From Aeromonas veronii (GTDB taxonomy: Bacteria; Pseudomonadota; Gammaproteobacteria; Enterobacterales; Aeromonadaceae), in the NCBI GenBank assembly GCA_041319085.1, contig CP101033.1:3677501-3741500 (forward strand): DNA of 64,000 nt, in the 5' to 3' direction. The translations under genes and the position numbers were made by a program. The notes under the pieces are model-generated. The model saw only the letters and a program-made list of their open reading frames with translations. It was not told where the DNA came from and searched no databases. This document shows positions 1 to 9,282 of this stretch, piece after piece; the stretch's first letter is position 1; the number at the start of each line of letters is the position of its first letter.

Positions 1-1571
1 CGGCCATCAAGGTGATGGGCATGATGGGTGGTAACGGTGGCGATCTGCAGACCCGCGCCCTGCGCTACCTCTATCCCGAGAAAATCTTCCAGCAGTTCGA
101 AGGCGACAACGCCACCTGGACCCAGTTCGACCCGCGTGTTGACTGGTTGCTGGAGCTGCTGCTCTCTGCCCGCCAGCAGAAGGTGCTGGTGATCTGCTCC
201 GAAGCGGCCACCGCCATCGCGCTGGAAGAGGCGCTGCGCACCCGTGAAGGGATCCGCGGCACCGTATTCCATGAAGGGATGTCCATCCTTGAGCGGGATA
301 AGGCCTCTGCCTATTTTGCGCAAGAGGATGGTGGCGCCCAGGTGCTGCTCTGCTCCGAGATCGGTTCAGAGGGTCGCAACTTCCAGTTTGCCAGTCATCT
401 GGTGCTGTTCGATCTGCCGCTCAACCCGGATCTGCTGGAACAGCGGATCGGTCGACTGGATCGTATCGGTCAGCAGAATACCGTCGAGATCCACGTTCCC
501 TATCTGGAGGGCACCTCCCAGCGCGCCCTGCAGCTCTGGTATCACGATGGCCTGGACGCATTCGAGCAGACCTGCCCGACCGCTCGCCCGGTATTCGAAG
601 CGGTGCGTGACGAGCTGTTCGAGCTGCTGGCCGCCAACACCGGCGATCAGGCGACCCTCGACGCCCTGCTGATCAAGACCCGCGAACTGCACGAGCCACT
701 CAAGGCCCGTCTGGAGCAGGGTCGCGATCGCCTGCTGGAGATCCACTCCAGCGGTGGTGCCGCCGCCCAGCAGCTGGTCGACAAGCTGGCCGCCGAAGAT
801 GACGACACCGGCATGATCTCCTTCGCCCTCAAGATGTTCGACGAGATCGGCGTCAATCAGGATGACCGTGGCGAGAACGCGCTGGTGCTGACTCCCGGGG
901 ATCACATGCTGGTCTCCAGCTTCCCGGGCCTGCCGCAAGACGGCATGACCATCACCTTCGATCGCAACACCGCCTTGTCGCGGGATGATATGGCGCTGCT
1001 CTCCTGGGATCACCCCATGATGCGCGGCGGTATCGACCTGATCCTGGGCTCCGAGATCGGTGCAACCTCGGTAGCACTGCTCAAGAACAAGGCGCTGCCC
1101 ATCGGCTCCATCCTGCTTGAGCTGATCTACGTTGCCGAGTCTGCGGCCCATCCCCAGCTCTACCGTTTCATGCCGCCGACACCGATCCGTCTGCTGATGG
1201 ACAAGAACGGCCAGAATCTGGGCGAAAAAGTGGCGTTCGATGCCTTCAACCGCCAGCTGACGCCGGTCAACCGCCACCTTGGCAGCAAGCTGGTGACTGC
1301 GTCCCAGCCGGTGATCCACGGTCTGATTGGCAAGGGCCAGGCCATTGCCGAAGAACTGAAGGCCGGGATTGTCGACAAGGCCCGCGCCCAGATGGCGCAG
1401 ACCCTGCAGCAGGATCTCGATCGTCTGGAAGCGCTCAAGGCAGTCAACCCGAACGTGCGCGACAGCGAACTGGATTATCTGCGCAATCTGCAGGCAGAAT
1501 TGCACCACCTGATCGATCAGACCCAACTCAAGCTGGATGCCATCCGCTTTATCGTGGTCACCCATAACTGA
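1..1571 (+). CDS. rapA: RNA polymerase-associated helicase RapA (HepA), 3' part only
   Basis: SWI/SNF-type ATPase that binds RNA polymerase and helps it recycle after transcription. The reading frame is open at the window edge, so only about the last 522 residues are present (E. coli RapA has 968). The first part is the C-terminal helicase lobe: a segment reading VLICSEAA, then SEIGSEGRNFQFASHLVLFDLP, which includes motif V, and the motif VI stretch QRIGRLDRIGQ near residue 150. The rest matches the RapA-specific C-terminal domains and ends in VVTHN. The neighbour rluA follows in the same order as in E. coli. An extra diverged copy of the gene's last 40 bases lies 31 bases after the stop. Confidence 0.95.
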   Translation, partial: AIKVMGMMGGNGGDLQTRALRYLYPEKIFQQFEGDNATWTQFDPRVDWLLELLLSARQQKVLVICSEAATAIALEEALRTREGIRGTVFHEGMSILERDKASAYFAQEDGGAQVLLCSEIGSEGRNFQFASHLVLFDLPLNPDLLEQRIGRLDRIGQQNTVEIHVPYLEGTSQRALQLWYHDGLDAFEQTCPTARPVFEAVRDELFELLAANTGDQATLDALLIKTRELHEPLKARLEQGRDRLLEIHSSGGAAAQQLVDKLAAEDDDTGMISFALKMFDEIGVNQDDRGENALVLTPGDHMLVSSFPGLPQDGMTITFDRNTALSRDDMALLSWDHPMMRGGIDLILGSEIGATSVALLKNKALPIGSILLELIYVAESAAHPQLYRFMPPTPIRLLMDKNGQNLGEKVAFDAFNRQLTPVNRHLGSKLVTASQPVIHGLIGKGQAIAEELKAGIVDKARAQMAQTLQQDLDRLEALKAVNPNVRDSELDYLRNLQAELHHLIDQTQLKLDAIRFIVVTHN

Positions 1572-1601
1572 CGCGATACTGAAGAGACATGACCGGCTCA
1601 T

Positions 1602-1644
1602 GCTGGATGCCATGCCCTTTATGATTGTGGTTACTCATAACTGA
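1602..1644 (+). repeat. Diverged duplicate of the rapA 3' end
   Basis: This stretch repeats 1532-1571, the last codons and stop of rapA. Read in its own frame it gives LDAMPFMIVVTHN plus stop, against LDAIRFIVVTHN in the gene. The copies differ by one extra codon and several substitutions, and the differences in the VVTHN part are all at third codon positions. It has no start codon of its own and is presumably untranslated. It may be the tail of a replaced rapA allele or an old partial duplication. Confidence 0.8.
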
Positions 1645-1679
1645 TGGGGCTTGCCCCCACCTTCTGATGCGAGACATTT

Positions 1680-2336
1680 ATGTTTGAATACTCACCGCCT
1701 CTGGAACCCTGGCTCGATATCCTGTTCAAGGACAAGGACATCATGGTGGTCAACAAGCCCACTGGCCTGCTAAGCGTCCCCGGGCGCGGCCCCGAGAATG
1801 AAGACAGCGTCCTGCATCGGGTGAAACAGCAACACCCCAAGGCAGCGGCGGCTCATCGCCTCGACATGTCCACCACTGGCGTCATTGTCATTCCCCTCAA
1901 TCCCAACTCTCATCGGGAGCTGAGTCGGCAATTTCGCGAGCGGGAGACCGAGAAGCACTACCTCGCCTGGGTGTGGGGCGAGCCGGAGGCAGAGTCGGGA
2001 CAGGTTGACCTGCCGCTCTGCGTCGACTGGCCCAACCGCCCGAAGCAGAAGGTGGATCACGAGGAGGGGCGTCACGCCCTGACCCTGTGGCAAAAACTGA
2101 AGGTGGAGAACGGCAACAGCCTGATCAAGCTGACCCCCATCACAGGTCGCTCGCACCAGCTGCGCGTCCATATGCTGGAGCTGGGGCACCCGATCCTGGG
2201 TGACAACCTCTACGCCCATCCGGATGCGCTGGCGGCAGCGCCCCATCTCTACCTGCATGCGGCCAGCCTGACCATCAGCCACCCCCGCAGTGGCGAGCGG
2301 ATGACCTTCGAGGCGCCGGCCCCCTTTCCGCTCTGA
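1680..2336 (+). CDS. rluA: Dual-specificity pseudouridine synthase RluA (23S rRNA U746, tRNA U32)
   Basis: Isomerises uridine to pseudouridine in 23S rRNA and in several tRNAs. The protein is 218 residues, close to the 219 of E. coli RluA. The catalytic motif HRLDMSTTG is present, with the nucleophilic Asp at residue 62. The family C-terminal motif TGRSHQLRVHM is also visible. There is no S4 domain, as expected for RluA rather than RluC or RluD. It lies downstream of rapA, as in Enterobacteria, and a hairpin terminator follows. Confidence 0.93.
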   Translation: MFEYSPPLEPWLDILFKDKDIMVVNKPTGLLSVPGRGPENEDSVLHRVKQQHPKAAAAHRLDMSTTGVIVIPLNPNSHRELSRQFRERETEKHYLAWVWGEPEAESGQVDLPLCVDWPNRPKQKVDHEEGRHALTLWQKLKVENGNSLIKLTPITGRSHQLRVHMLELGHPILGDNLYAHPDALAAAPHLYLHAASLTISHPRSGERMTFEAPAPFPL

Positions 2337-2371
2337 TCCGAAGGGATGTGAAGCAAATCGCAGATATAAAA

Positions 2372-2402
2372 AACGGCAACCTCGGGTTGCCGTTCTTGTT
2401 TG
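2372..2402 (+). terminator. Rho-independent terminator of rluA
   Basis: A 10-bp perfect stem (AACGGCAACC with its complement), three-base loop TCG, then CTTGTTTG. It lies 36 bases after the rluA stop. The A-rich left flank lets it also serve the convergent gene at 2415. Confidence 0.8.
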
Positions 2403-2414
2403 TGGTTTAACACA

Positions 2415-3050
2415 TTATGAGCGAGGTGATGGCGGGTTATCCATGTCGCTAGCGACTTCCAGCAACCCCCTGGCTTGCAAGGCATGAGCAGCTCCTTGGC
2501 GATCTGCGTCATCCTTGTTCTGGCCCAGTTTGAATTTGCCAACCAGCCGCTCTATCTCGATCTCAATGCCGACGACGGCCTGCACCATGGTTTCCATATA
2601 TTCTCTCGGCGCATCCGCCATTTTCCATGGGGTCGGTTCTCCGGCCTCATGATGACGAGTCAGATTTGCCAGTAAACGACGGATAAAACGAGCATCATCA
2701 CGAATTTTGATGCAGCCGTGAGCATGCACCACGCTGTAGTTCCAGGTCGGCACCTGCTTGTGATGATCATGCTTGCTCGGATACCAGCTGGGAGAGATGT
2801 AGGCATCGGCAGCCTTGAAGATCACCAGCACGTTGTCCCCATCCCGCACCTCTTGCCAGAGCGGATTGTTGCGTGCGACATGGGCACGCAAGACTCCCTG
2901 CCCTCCGGTTTCCTTTGCAAACTCGAATGGCAGATGGTTGGCATCCAGCCCCTGTGAGCCGTGGGTGATCAGAGCTCCTAGCGGATGTGCCTGTATCAGT
3001 TGATGCAGGGCCTCGGGGTCATCGGTGGCGAAATGAGGTGGCAGATACAT
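2415..3050 (-). CDS. PaiB-type FMN-binding protein
   Basis: Member of the PaiB / FMN-binding negative transcriptional regulator family, with a split-barrel flavin-binding fold. In Bacillus PaiB affects protease and sporulation genes; its direct role is unclear. Translation from ATG at 3050 gives 211 residues starting MYLPPHF, the usual family beginning, and AAGGA lies 7 bases upstream. Typical stretches are LGALITH, HLPFEF, AHVARNNP, YISPSWYP and VPTWNY. It stands alone, convergent to rluA. A longer in-frame start at 3089 exists but has no family support. Confidence 0.85.
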   Translation of the reverse strand: MYLPPHFATDDPEALHQLIQAHPLGALITHGSQGLDANHLPFEFAKETGGQGVLRAHVARNNPLWQEVRDGDNVLVIFKAADAYISPSWYPSKHDHHKQVPTWNYSVVHAHGCIKIRDDARFIRRLLANLTRHHEAGEPTPWKMADAPREYMETMVQAVVGIEIEIERLVGKFKLGQNKDDADRQGAAHALQARGLLEVASDMDNPPSPRS

Positions 3051-3129
3051 GCAGATTCCTTCTATCGAGCGCTGACATCCATTCAACAACTACAGCCATC
3101 CAGTCAGCGGGACAAGCCATTTCGGGCGC

Positions 3130-3155
3130 AAAAAAAGAGGGCTGGTGCCCTCTCT
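3130..3155 (-). terminator. Terminator of argH
   Basis: On the minus strand, AGAGGGC pairs with GCCCTCT around loop ACCA, followed by a run of seven T. It lies 16 bases after the argH stop. Confidence 0.85.
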
Positions 3156-3170
3156 CTGCGTTAACGGTAA

Positions 3171-4553
3171 TTAGCTGCGCTTTGCCAACCAGGTTTCGGC
3201 GGCGGTGAGTGCCGCTTCTACCTCCTCACGGGCAACGCCACCTTTGGCGACCCGCTTGGCGAGGGTCGCTTCCAGCTCCAGATTGGGGTAGACGTCGAAC
3301 TCGATCACCGGGCTGAAGCGCTGGAATTCGCCGATGGAGAGTTCTTCCAGCGGACGACCCACGCTGATGGCGAATACCACGGTTTCGCCGACGATATGGT
3401 GCGCTTCACGGAACGGAATGCCCTTGGCTACCAGATAGTCCGCCAGCTCGGTGGCGTTGGCGTAGCCGCCTTGCGCCGCTGCCATGGTGCGCTCGCCATT
3501 GACCTTCAGATCGATCAGCACCAGCGCCGCCATATCGAGGCAGTCGTGCCAGGTGTCGAGGGCATCGAACAGCCCCTCCTTGTCTTCCTGCATGTCCTTG
3601 TTGTAGGCCAGCGGCAGCGCCTTGAGGCTCATCAGCATGCCCATCTGGGCGCCGACCACCCGGCCGGTCTTGCCGCGGATCAGCTCCAGTGCATCGGGGT
3701 TCTTCTTCTGCGGCATCAGTGAGGAGCCTGAGGTCACCGCATCGGAGAGCTCGACAAAGCCCGCCTCGCCAGTGTTGTAGAAGATGAGATCTTCGGCAAA
3801 GCGCGACAGGTGGGTCATGGAGAGGGACGCCACATGCATCAGCTCCACCACGTGATCTCGATCGGAGACCGAATCCAGACTGTTGCGGGTGGCGCCACCA
3901 AAGCCCATGTCCAGCGCCAGCGCTTCGCGGTCGATAGCATAGGCGGTGCCCGCCAGCGCGCCACAACCGAGCGGGCTGGTGTCTAGGCGTTTCAGCGCAT
4001 CCTGCAGGCGGGAGTAGTCCCGCTCGAGCATCTCCACATAGGCCAGCGCCCAGTGAGCGAAGGTGACTGGTTGGGCCCGCTGCAGGTGGGTGTAACCGGG
4101 CAGCACCGCGGCCTGATTGGCGCGCGCCGAGGCGACCAGTCCCTGCTGCAGGGCGGTGATGGAGCCGAGCAGCAGCTCGCCCTGCGCCTTGCACCAGAGT
4201 TTCAAGTCGGTGGCGACCTGATCGTTGCGCGAGCGGCCGGTGTGCAGCTTCTTGCCGAGATCGCCGACGGCGGCAATCAGCTGGCTCTCGACCCAGGAGT
4301 GGATATCTTCGGCGTCCGAGCTCAGTATCTGCTGGGGATCCTGCTGCACCGAGGCGAGCAGCACCTCCATCGCCTGTTGTAGTTTGCCCTGCTCATCGGC
4401 AGTCAATACGCCCACTTTCACCAGCGCTTTGGCCCAGGCCATGGATCCCTGAATATCCTGCTCCGCCAAGCGGTAATCGAACCGCAAGGAATCGTTGAAC
4501 TGCTTGAACCGGCTATCGGCTCCCTGACTGAAGCGTCCACCCCAAAGTGCCAT
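3171..4553 (-). CDS. argH: Argininosuccinate lyase
   Basis: Last step of arginine synthesis: splits argininosuccinate into arginine and fumarate. The product is 460 residues starting MALWGGRF (E. coli 457), with AAGGAG well placed upstream of 4553. The fumarase/aspartase signature [12 protein letters not shown] is intact, as are HTGRSRNDQ and [10 protein letters not shown]. It ends in the normal ArgH C-terminus and has no fused GNAT domain, unlike the argH(A) fusion of Vibrio. It is separated from argG by 396 bases carrying palindromic repeats, so it may have its own promoter. Confidence 0.97.
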   Translation of the reverse strand: MALWGGRFSQGADSRFKQFNDSLRFDYRLAEQDIQGSMAWAKALVKVGVLTADEQGKLQQAMEVLLASVQQDPQQILSSDAEDIHSWVESQLIAAVGDLGKKLHTGRSRNDQVATDLKLWCKAQGELLLGSITALQQGLVASARANQAAVLPGYTHLQRAQPVTFAHWALAYVEMLERDYSRLQDALKRLDTSPLGCGALAGTAYAIDREALALDMGFGGATRNSLDSVSDRDHVVELMHVASLSMTHLSRFAEDLIFYNTGEAGFVELSDAVTSGSSLMPQKKNPDALELIRGKTGRVVGAQMGMLMSLKALPLAYNKDMQEDKEGLFDALDTWHDCLDMAALVLIDLKVNGERTMAAAQGGYANATELADYLVAKGIPFREAHHIVGETVVFAISVGRPLEELSIGEFQRFSPVIEFDVYPNLELEATLAKRVAKGGVAREEVEAALTAAETWLAKRS

Positions 4554-4719
4554 ACTGCTCTCCTTGAATGCGTTGTCGGCGGCGCCCTTGCGCCTGCCGT
4601 ACTGGCGCAGCCCCTTGGCCTGCGCGCAAAAATCTTGCCCTGTATTTTTCTGCATAACAGTGCTGTGGTAAGCGACGCTATTGCCGTTAAACACGTCACA
4701 TCCAGCAACTACGAACCGC

Positions 4720-4812
4720 TCCCCTCTCCCTCTGGGAGAGGGCTAGGGTGAGGGTAATTCCCCCTCATCCCCGACCCTTCTCCCCTTTTTCAAGTAAGCG
4801 GGAGAAGGGAGA
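4720..4812. repeat. Two intergenic palindromic repeat units
   Basis: Unit one (4721-4754) has CTCTCCCTCTGGGAGAG followed by GGCTAGGGTGAGGG. Unit two (4761-4812) has CCCTTCTCCCC paired with GGGAGAAGGG and starts with CCCTCATCCCC. This CCCTCTCCC...GGGAGAGGG...GGGTGAGGG pattern is a common dispersed intergenic repeat in gammaproteobacteria. It may affect mRNA ends or stability between argG and argH. Confidence 0.7.
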
Positions 4813-4900
4813 AAATACGTCAGCATCATATTCACACAGCCCCTGTTATCGCACAGCAGCGACCGGGGTGCTGCCGCGCTGCTCACACCCCATTGATACA

Positions 4901-4921
4901 AGAGGGGGCAATGCCCCCTCT
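4901..4921 (-). terminator. Hairpin after argG, weak terminator candidate
   Basis: A 10-bp perfect stem AGAGGGGGCA / TGCCCCCTCT with a one-base nominal loop, 28 bases after the argG stop. On the minus strand the following bases are TTGTATC rather than a clean T run, so it may be partial termination or a processing site within the arg transcript. Confidence 0.45.
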
Positions 4922-4949
4922 TCGGTACCAGCAGATTAACTCCAGCGGC

Positions 4950-6185
4950 TTAGCCGTGGGTATGGTCGCCACCGATGGCCTGATGCTGTTCCTTCATGGC
5001 GCGGATCCGGCTGGCCAGAGTGTAGAGACGGATAAAGCCTTCGGCATGGCTCTGGTCATACACTTCGTCGGCGCCGAAGGTGGCGAAGTCTTCGGAGTAG
5101 AGGCTGTTCGGCGATTTCTTCTGCACCGCGGTGACCTGACCCTTGTACATCTTCAGGATGACTTCACCGTCGAGATCTTCGGCGATGGCGTTGGCAGAGG
5201 CGACGATCGCCTTGCACAGCGGAGTGAACCAGCGACCGTCATAGACCAGATGGGAGAACTCGGCACCCAGCTTTTCCCGCCAGGCGCGGGTCGGGCGATC
5301 CAGTACCAGCTCTTCCACGGCGCGCAGCGCGGCGACCATCACGGTACCGCCCGGGGTCTCGTAGCAGCCGCGGGACTTCATCCCAACCATCCGGTTTTCG
5401 GTGATGTCGATGCGGCCCACGCCGTGCTTGCCGGCACGCTCGTTCAGGGTCATCAGGATCTGGTGCGGGCTGAGCGGCTGGTCGTCAACGGCCACCACCT
5501 CACCCTGCGCCACGGTCAGCTTGACGTACTCCGGCTGATCCGGTGCCTGCTCGGCCGGGACGGTCCACTGCCAGACCGCTTCGGACGGCTCGTTCCAGGT
5601 GCTCTCCAGCTCGCCACCCTCGGTGGAGATGTGCCAGGCGTTGGCGTCGCGGCTGTAGATCTTCTTCAGGGTCGCCTTGCAGGGGATGCCGCGGGTCTCC
5701 AGATAGGCCAGCAGATCTTCCCGGGAGCGCATGTCCCAGATCCGCCACGGGGCGATCACTTTCAGCTGGGGCGCCAGCGCAGCGACCGCACCTTCGAAAC
5801 GCACCTGATCGTTGCCCTTGCCGGTACAACCGTGGGAGATGGCATCAGCCCCTTCCGCCAGCGCGGCCTCGACCATCGCCTTGGCGATGATCGGGCGGGC
5901 CATGGAGGTGCCCAGCAGATAGGTGCCCTCATAGACGGCGCCAGTCTTCAGGGTCGGGTAGACGTACTCTTTGACGAACTCTTCGCGCAGATCCTTGATG
6001 ATGCACTTGGTGGCGCCGGAGGCGATGGCCTTCTGCTCGATCCCTTCCAGATCGTCGCGCTCCTGACCGACGTCAGCCACGAAGGCGATGATTTCGGCGT
6101 CATAGTGCTCTTTCAGCCAGGGAATGATGGCCGAGGTATCCAGTCCACCCGAGTAAGCCAGTACGATCTTGTTGATTCCGCTCAT
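4950..6185 (-). CDS. argG: Argininosuccinate synthase
   Basis: Joins citrulline and aspartate using ATP to make argininosuccinate. Starting at ATG 6185 with GGAGAG upstream, the product is 411 residues beginning [18 protein letters not shown]. This contains the AYSGGLDTS pyrophosphate loop of the N-type ATPase fold. [14 protein letters not shown] and the citrulline/aspartate-binding stretches follow. Length and sequence fit the ~400-residue ArgG type found in Vibrio and Shewanella rather than the longer E. coli type. It lies 68 bases after argF on the same strand. Confidence 0.97.
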   Translation of the reverse strand: MSGINKIVLAYSGGLDTSAIIPWLKEHYDAEIIAFVADVGQERDDLEGIEQKAIASGATKCIIKDLREEFVKEYVYPTLKTGAVYEGTYLLGTSMARPIIAKAMVEAALAEGADAISHGCTGKGNDQVRFEGAVAALAPQLKVIAPWRIWDMRSREDLLAYLETRGIPCKATLKKIYSRDANAWHISTEGGELESTWNEPSEAVWQWTVPAEQAPDQPEYVKLTVAQGEVVAVDDQPLSPHQILMTLNERAGKHGVGRIDITENRMVGMKSRGCYETPGGTVMVAALRAVEELVLDRPTRAWREKLGAEFSHLVYDGRWFTPLCKAIVASANAIAEDLDGEVILKMYKGQVTAVQKKSPNSLYSEDFATFGADEVYDQSHAEGFIRLYTLASRIRAMKEQHQAIGGDHTHG

Positions 6186-6253
6186 GTTACTTCTCTCCGT
6201 GATGATTCGATGATGATTCAATAAAAGGGTCGTGATTCAGGTTGATTGCCGCG

Positions 6254-7165
6254 TTACTTGCCACCGAGAAGGGTCAGCAACACGGCGTTCTGGATATGCA
6301 TCCGGTTTTCGGCCTCGTCCATGATGAGGGAGGCGGGGCCATCCATCACCTGCGAGGTGATCTCCAGCTCCCGATGGGCCGGTTGGCAGTGCAGCACATG
6401 CTGGATGCCGGTGCGCTCGAGCAAGGCCTGGTTGATCTGATAAGGCATAAAGAGGTCTTTGACCTGCTCCATCGGGGTGTTGTCGCCCATGGAGACCCAG
6501 GTATCTGTGTAGGCCACGTCGAACCCTTCGATATCTGCCACGTCATCGCTGATGTGGATGGTTGCCCCCGACTTGGCCGCCAGCGCCTGCGCTTGCAGGA
6601 AGATCTGGGTATCCGGGCCGTGGCCTTTCGGGCAGATCAGGGTGACGTCGGTGCCGAGGGTGGCCCCCAGCAGCAGCAGAGAGTGGCTGACGTTGTTGCC
6701 ATCACCGAGGTAGGCGAGTTTCACCTTCGACAGATCGTCGTAGTGCTCGGCAATGGTCATAAAGTCGGCCAGCCCCTGACAGGGGTGGTAGAGGTTGCAC
6801 AGGCTGTTCACCACCGGCACTGTGCCGTGCTCCGCCAGCTCGACCAGGGTCTGGTGATCGAACACCCGGGCGACAATGGCATCACACCAGCGCGACAGGT
6901 TGGCGGCGAAATCCTTCACCGACTCCCGCTTGCCCAGCGCGCCGTTTTGCTGATCCAGATAGACGCTGTGGCCTCCCAGCTTGGCGATACCGATGTCGAA
7001 GGTGACCCGGGTGCGCAGGGAGGGCTTCTCGAACAGGGTGACCACGCTCTTGCCCGCCAGCGCCTGGCTGTACTTCTTCGGGTCGGCCTTGACCGCTTTG
7101 CCCAGCGCAATCAGCGCTTCGATCTGGGCTTTGTTCAGATCACTGTCTTTCAGAAGATGTTGCAT
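6254..7165 (-). CDS. argF: Ornithine carbamoyltransferase
   Basis: Makes citrulline from ornithine and carbamoyl phosphate. The 303-residue protein has the carbamoyl-phosphate motif SLRTR, HPCQ, and TDTWVSMGD in place of the usual DxWxSMG. The ornithine-loop motif reads HCQPAHR rather than the HCLPA of E. coli; I recall the same variant in Shewanella, so I do not treat it as loss of function. It lies between argG and argB on one strand, 25 bases from argB. Confidence 0.93.
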   Translation of the reverse strand: MQHLLKDSDLNKAQIEALIALGKAVKADPKKYSQALAGKSVVTLFEKPSLRTRVTFDIGIAKLGGHSVYLDQQNGALGKRESVKDFAANLSRWCDAIVARVFDHQTLVELAEHGTVPVVNSLCNLYHPCQGLADFMTIAEHYDDLSKVKLAYLGDGNNVSHSLLLLGATLGTDVTLICPKGHGPDTQIFLQAQALAAKSGATIHISDDVADIEGFDVAYTDTWVSMGDNTPMEQVKDLFMPYQINQALLERTGIQHVLHCQPAHRELEITSQVMDGPASLIMDEAENRMHIQNAVLLTLLGGK

Positions 7166-7190
7166 CGGATGTTCCTTGTTCCGGTGGAGA

Positions 7191-7970
7191 TCAAATGGCT
7201 ACCTGGGTGCCGACCGCGCCGCCAGCCAGCAGCTTGAGCAGCTGATCCGGGTAGCGCCAGCTGGCGACACAGACCGGCTTGCCGAGGGTCTCGGCGGCGT
7301 GCAGAGCCGCTTCAACCTTGACCGCCATGCCATCCGTGATCACCCCTTTCTCCATCAAATCCAGCGCGGTCAGCTTGTCGAGCTGGGGCACCAGCTTGCC
7401 CTTGCCATCGAGGATGCCGCTCACATCGGAGAGCATCACCAGATCGGCACCGAGCGCCTCGGCAATGGCGGTGGCCGCCTGATCTGCGTTGACGTTCATC
7501 AGCTGCCCCTCGGCGGTGATGCCGATGGAGCTCACTACCGGCAAGAAGCCCTGACCGAGGATGCCCGCTACCAGCGCCGGGTTGCCCGGCTTGCATTCGC
7601 CGACCGCGCCGAGATCCGGGTCGAGCTGGGTCACCTGACAGAGGCCGCCATCCGCCAGGCAGAGCCCCACCGCCGGAATGCCGGTGGCGATCGCCTTGGC
7701 CATCATCTGCTTGTTGGCAGTGCCCGCCAGCGCCCCGGCAATAAAGGGGATCTGCTCGAACGGGGTTACCCGCAAGCCATTCTTCTTGGTGGAGGTGAGG
7801 CCCAGCCCCTTGAGCAGGTCATCCACCAGACAGCCACCGCCGTGCACCAGCACCAGCGGACGGTGCTGATCGTCGAGAAAGGTTTTGAGGGTGGCGAACA
7901 GGGCGGTCAGCGCCTCGTCGTTCTCGATAAGGGCGCCGCCCAGCTTGATTACCAACGTCTGTTTGTCCAT
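7191..7970 (-). CDS. argB: Acetylglutamate kinase
   Basis: Phosphorylates N-acetylglutamate, the second step of ornithine synthesis. The product is 259 residues (E. coli 258). The amino acid kinase motifs [11 protein letters not shown] at the N-terminus, VHGGG near residue 43 and [17 protein letters not shown] are clear. The short form, without the N-terminal helix of arginine-inhibited hexameric enzymes, fits the linear acetyl-ornithine-deacetylase pathway implied by argE nearby. It is 22 bases from argC. Confidence 0.96.
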   Translation of the reverse strand: MDKQTLVIKLGGALIENDEALTALFATLKTFLDDQHRPLVLVHGGGCLVDDLLKGLGLTSTKKNGLRVTPFEQIPFIAGALAGTANKQMMAKAIATGIPAVGLCLADGGLCQVTQLDPDLGAVGECKPGNPALVAGILGQGFLPVVSSIGITAEGQLMNVNADQAATAIAEALGADLVMLSDVSGILDGKGKLVPQLDKLTALDLMEKGVITDGMAVKVEAALHAAETLGKPVCVASWRYPDQLLKLLAGGAVGTQVAI

Positions 7971-7992
7971 GTTCGAGATCCTTCCTAAGTCC

Positions 7993-9000
7993 TTAAATCA
8001 GGCCGGTGGCCGGTTCAAATCCAAATTTGATATTTATGCACTGCATGGCTTGCGAGGCGGCGCCCTTGAGCAGGTTGTCGATGGCCGAGACCACCACCAG
8101 CATGCTGCCCTGCTGTTGCCAGGCGATGTCGCAGTATGGGGTGCCCGCGACGCCGCGAATGGAGGGCATCTGGCCGGTGAGGCGCACCAGCGACTTGCCT
8201 TCGTAAGCCTTGAGGAAGGCCTGATCCACCTGGGTGGGGGTCACACCGTCCGCCAGCTGCACATAGATGGTGGCCAGAATGCCGCGCACATAGTTGCCAA
8301 GGTGGGGCTGGAACAGCACCTCCTTGCCGAGGTGGTGGCTGATCTCCGGCTGGTGTCTGTGATTGAAGGTGCCGTAAGGGTTAAGGCTCACTTCGCAGAA
8401 GCTGGTGTTGATGGCCGCCTTGCGCCCGGCGCCGGAGACCCCGGAGACGGCGTTGATGATCGGCTGCCACCCCTTGGCAATCAGCCCATCCTGCTGCAGC
8501 GGCTTGAGGGCGCACAGCGAGGCGGTCGGGTAGCAACCCGGCACCGCAATCAGCTGGGCGGTAGCGATGGCATCGGCGTTCCACTCGGCCAGGCCATAGA
8601 CGGCCTGATCCAGCCACTGTTCGCTGTCATGGGTGAAGCCGTAGAAGCTGTCGTAGAAGCCCTGATCCTTGACCCGGAAGGCGCCGGAGAGATCGAACAC
8701 CGGCAGCCCCTTGGCGAGAAACTTGGGGGCAAGCGTGGCGCTCACTTCGTGGGCGGTGGCCAGCAGCACCAGATCGGCCTGGGTCAGGATCCGGGTCATG
8801 CCGTCGTCGTCCAGCGGCAGCAGAGGCTGATCGAGGGCACCGACCCACTGGGGATGCAGGGAAGAGAACCGCTTGTGGGCATCCTGACTGCCGGCCGAGA
8901 CATAGAGGCCGAACAGTTTGAGTTGTGGATGGTTCTGTACCAGTGCGGCCAGTTCGGCCCCCGCGTAGCCACTGGCACCGACGATAACGGTGTTAAGCAT
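7993..9000 (-). CDS. argC: N-acetyl-gamma-glutamyl-phosphate reductase
   Basis: NADPH-dependent reductase of the third ornithine-synthesis step. The product is 335 residues. It has the Rossmann motif [10 protein letters not shown] at the N-terminus and the catalytic cysteine in [17 protein letters not shown] and the C-terminal [13 protein letters not shown] are also present. It is the first gene of the minus-strand arg operon; the 282-base region to argE contains candidate ArgR half-sites. Confidence 0.97.
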   Translation of the reverse strand: MLNTVIVGASGYAGAELAALVQNHPQLKLFGLYVSAGSQDAHKRFSSLHPQWVGALDQPLLPLDDDGMTRILTQADLVLLATAHEVSATLAPKFLAKGLPVFDLSGAFRVKDQGFYDSFYGFTHDSEQWLDQAVYGLAEWNADAIATAQLIAVPGCYPTASLCALKPLQQDGLIAKGWQPIINAVSGVSGAGRKAAINTSFCEVSLNPYGTFNHRHQPEISHHLGKEVLFQPHLGNYVRGILATIYVQLADGVTPTQVDQAFLKAYEGKSLVRLTGQMPSIRGVAGTPYCDIAWQQQGSMLVVVSAIDNLLKGAASQAMQCINIKFGFEPATGLI

Positions 9001-9282
9001 GTTGAATATTCCAAGTCAGAGTTCGAGATTCACAGCATGACGCTGCAGTGCATGGGGTTCGTTCACCCCGGTGCACCGTCTTGATAAAACAAGTGCGGAG
9101 GGGCAATTCAGGCGGGTGTGTGTCGTCGGTTATAGATCAGGTGACAGAACATTAACTTTCCCTTACAACTAGAAGCCTTTGTTGATGAGCCAGATATTCA
9201 GGTAAAATTACAGAATATTCATGCACTCACTTTGCATTTGTATTTTCTAACAGAAACATTCCGGGGACGCAAGGAGGAGCTG
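9001..9282. other. Divergent argC-argE control region
   Basis: AT-rich from about 9140 onward. It should hold the two divergent promoters and the ArgR operators. Two right half-sites ATTCA end at 9200 and 9221. No ORF in it is convincing. Confidence 0.6.
9187..9221 (+). promoter_or_regulatory. Candidate tandem ArgR boxes
   Basis: Two ATTCA half-sites, at 9196-9200 and 9217-9221, are exactly 21 bases apart, the usual centre spacing of paired 18-bp ARG boxes. The left halves (TGAAT) are poor: none for the first, 2 of 5 for the second. The location between argC and argE is right. Regulation by ArgR is therefore inferred from spacing and context, not from two full boxes. Confidence 0.45.

Larger units (their letters stand above)
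4554..4949. other. Non-coding gap between argG and argH
   Basis: Unusually long spacer inside an otherwise tight arginine gene set. It holds the palindromic repeat pair at 4720-4812 and a hairpin at 4901-4921. I find no convincing gene in it. The in-frame extension upstream of argH reads as low-complexity non-family sequence. Confidence 0.7.

Noticed and set aside
4893..6224. 443-codon frame antisense to argG
   Set aside because: Shadow of argG; no initiation signal or domain.
6254..7165. argF taken as a non-standard carbamoyltransferase because of HCQPAHR
   Set aside because: All carbamoyl-phosphate motifs and operon context fit ornithine carbamoyltransferase, and I recall the variant in related genera.
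7191..9000. Possible CRISPR or direct-repeat array in the arg region
   Set aside because: No regularly spaced direct repeats; the region is fully explained by argB and argC. No CRISPR array was found anywhere in the window.
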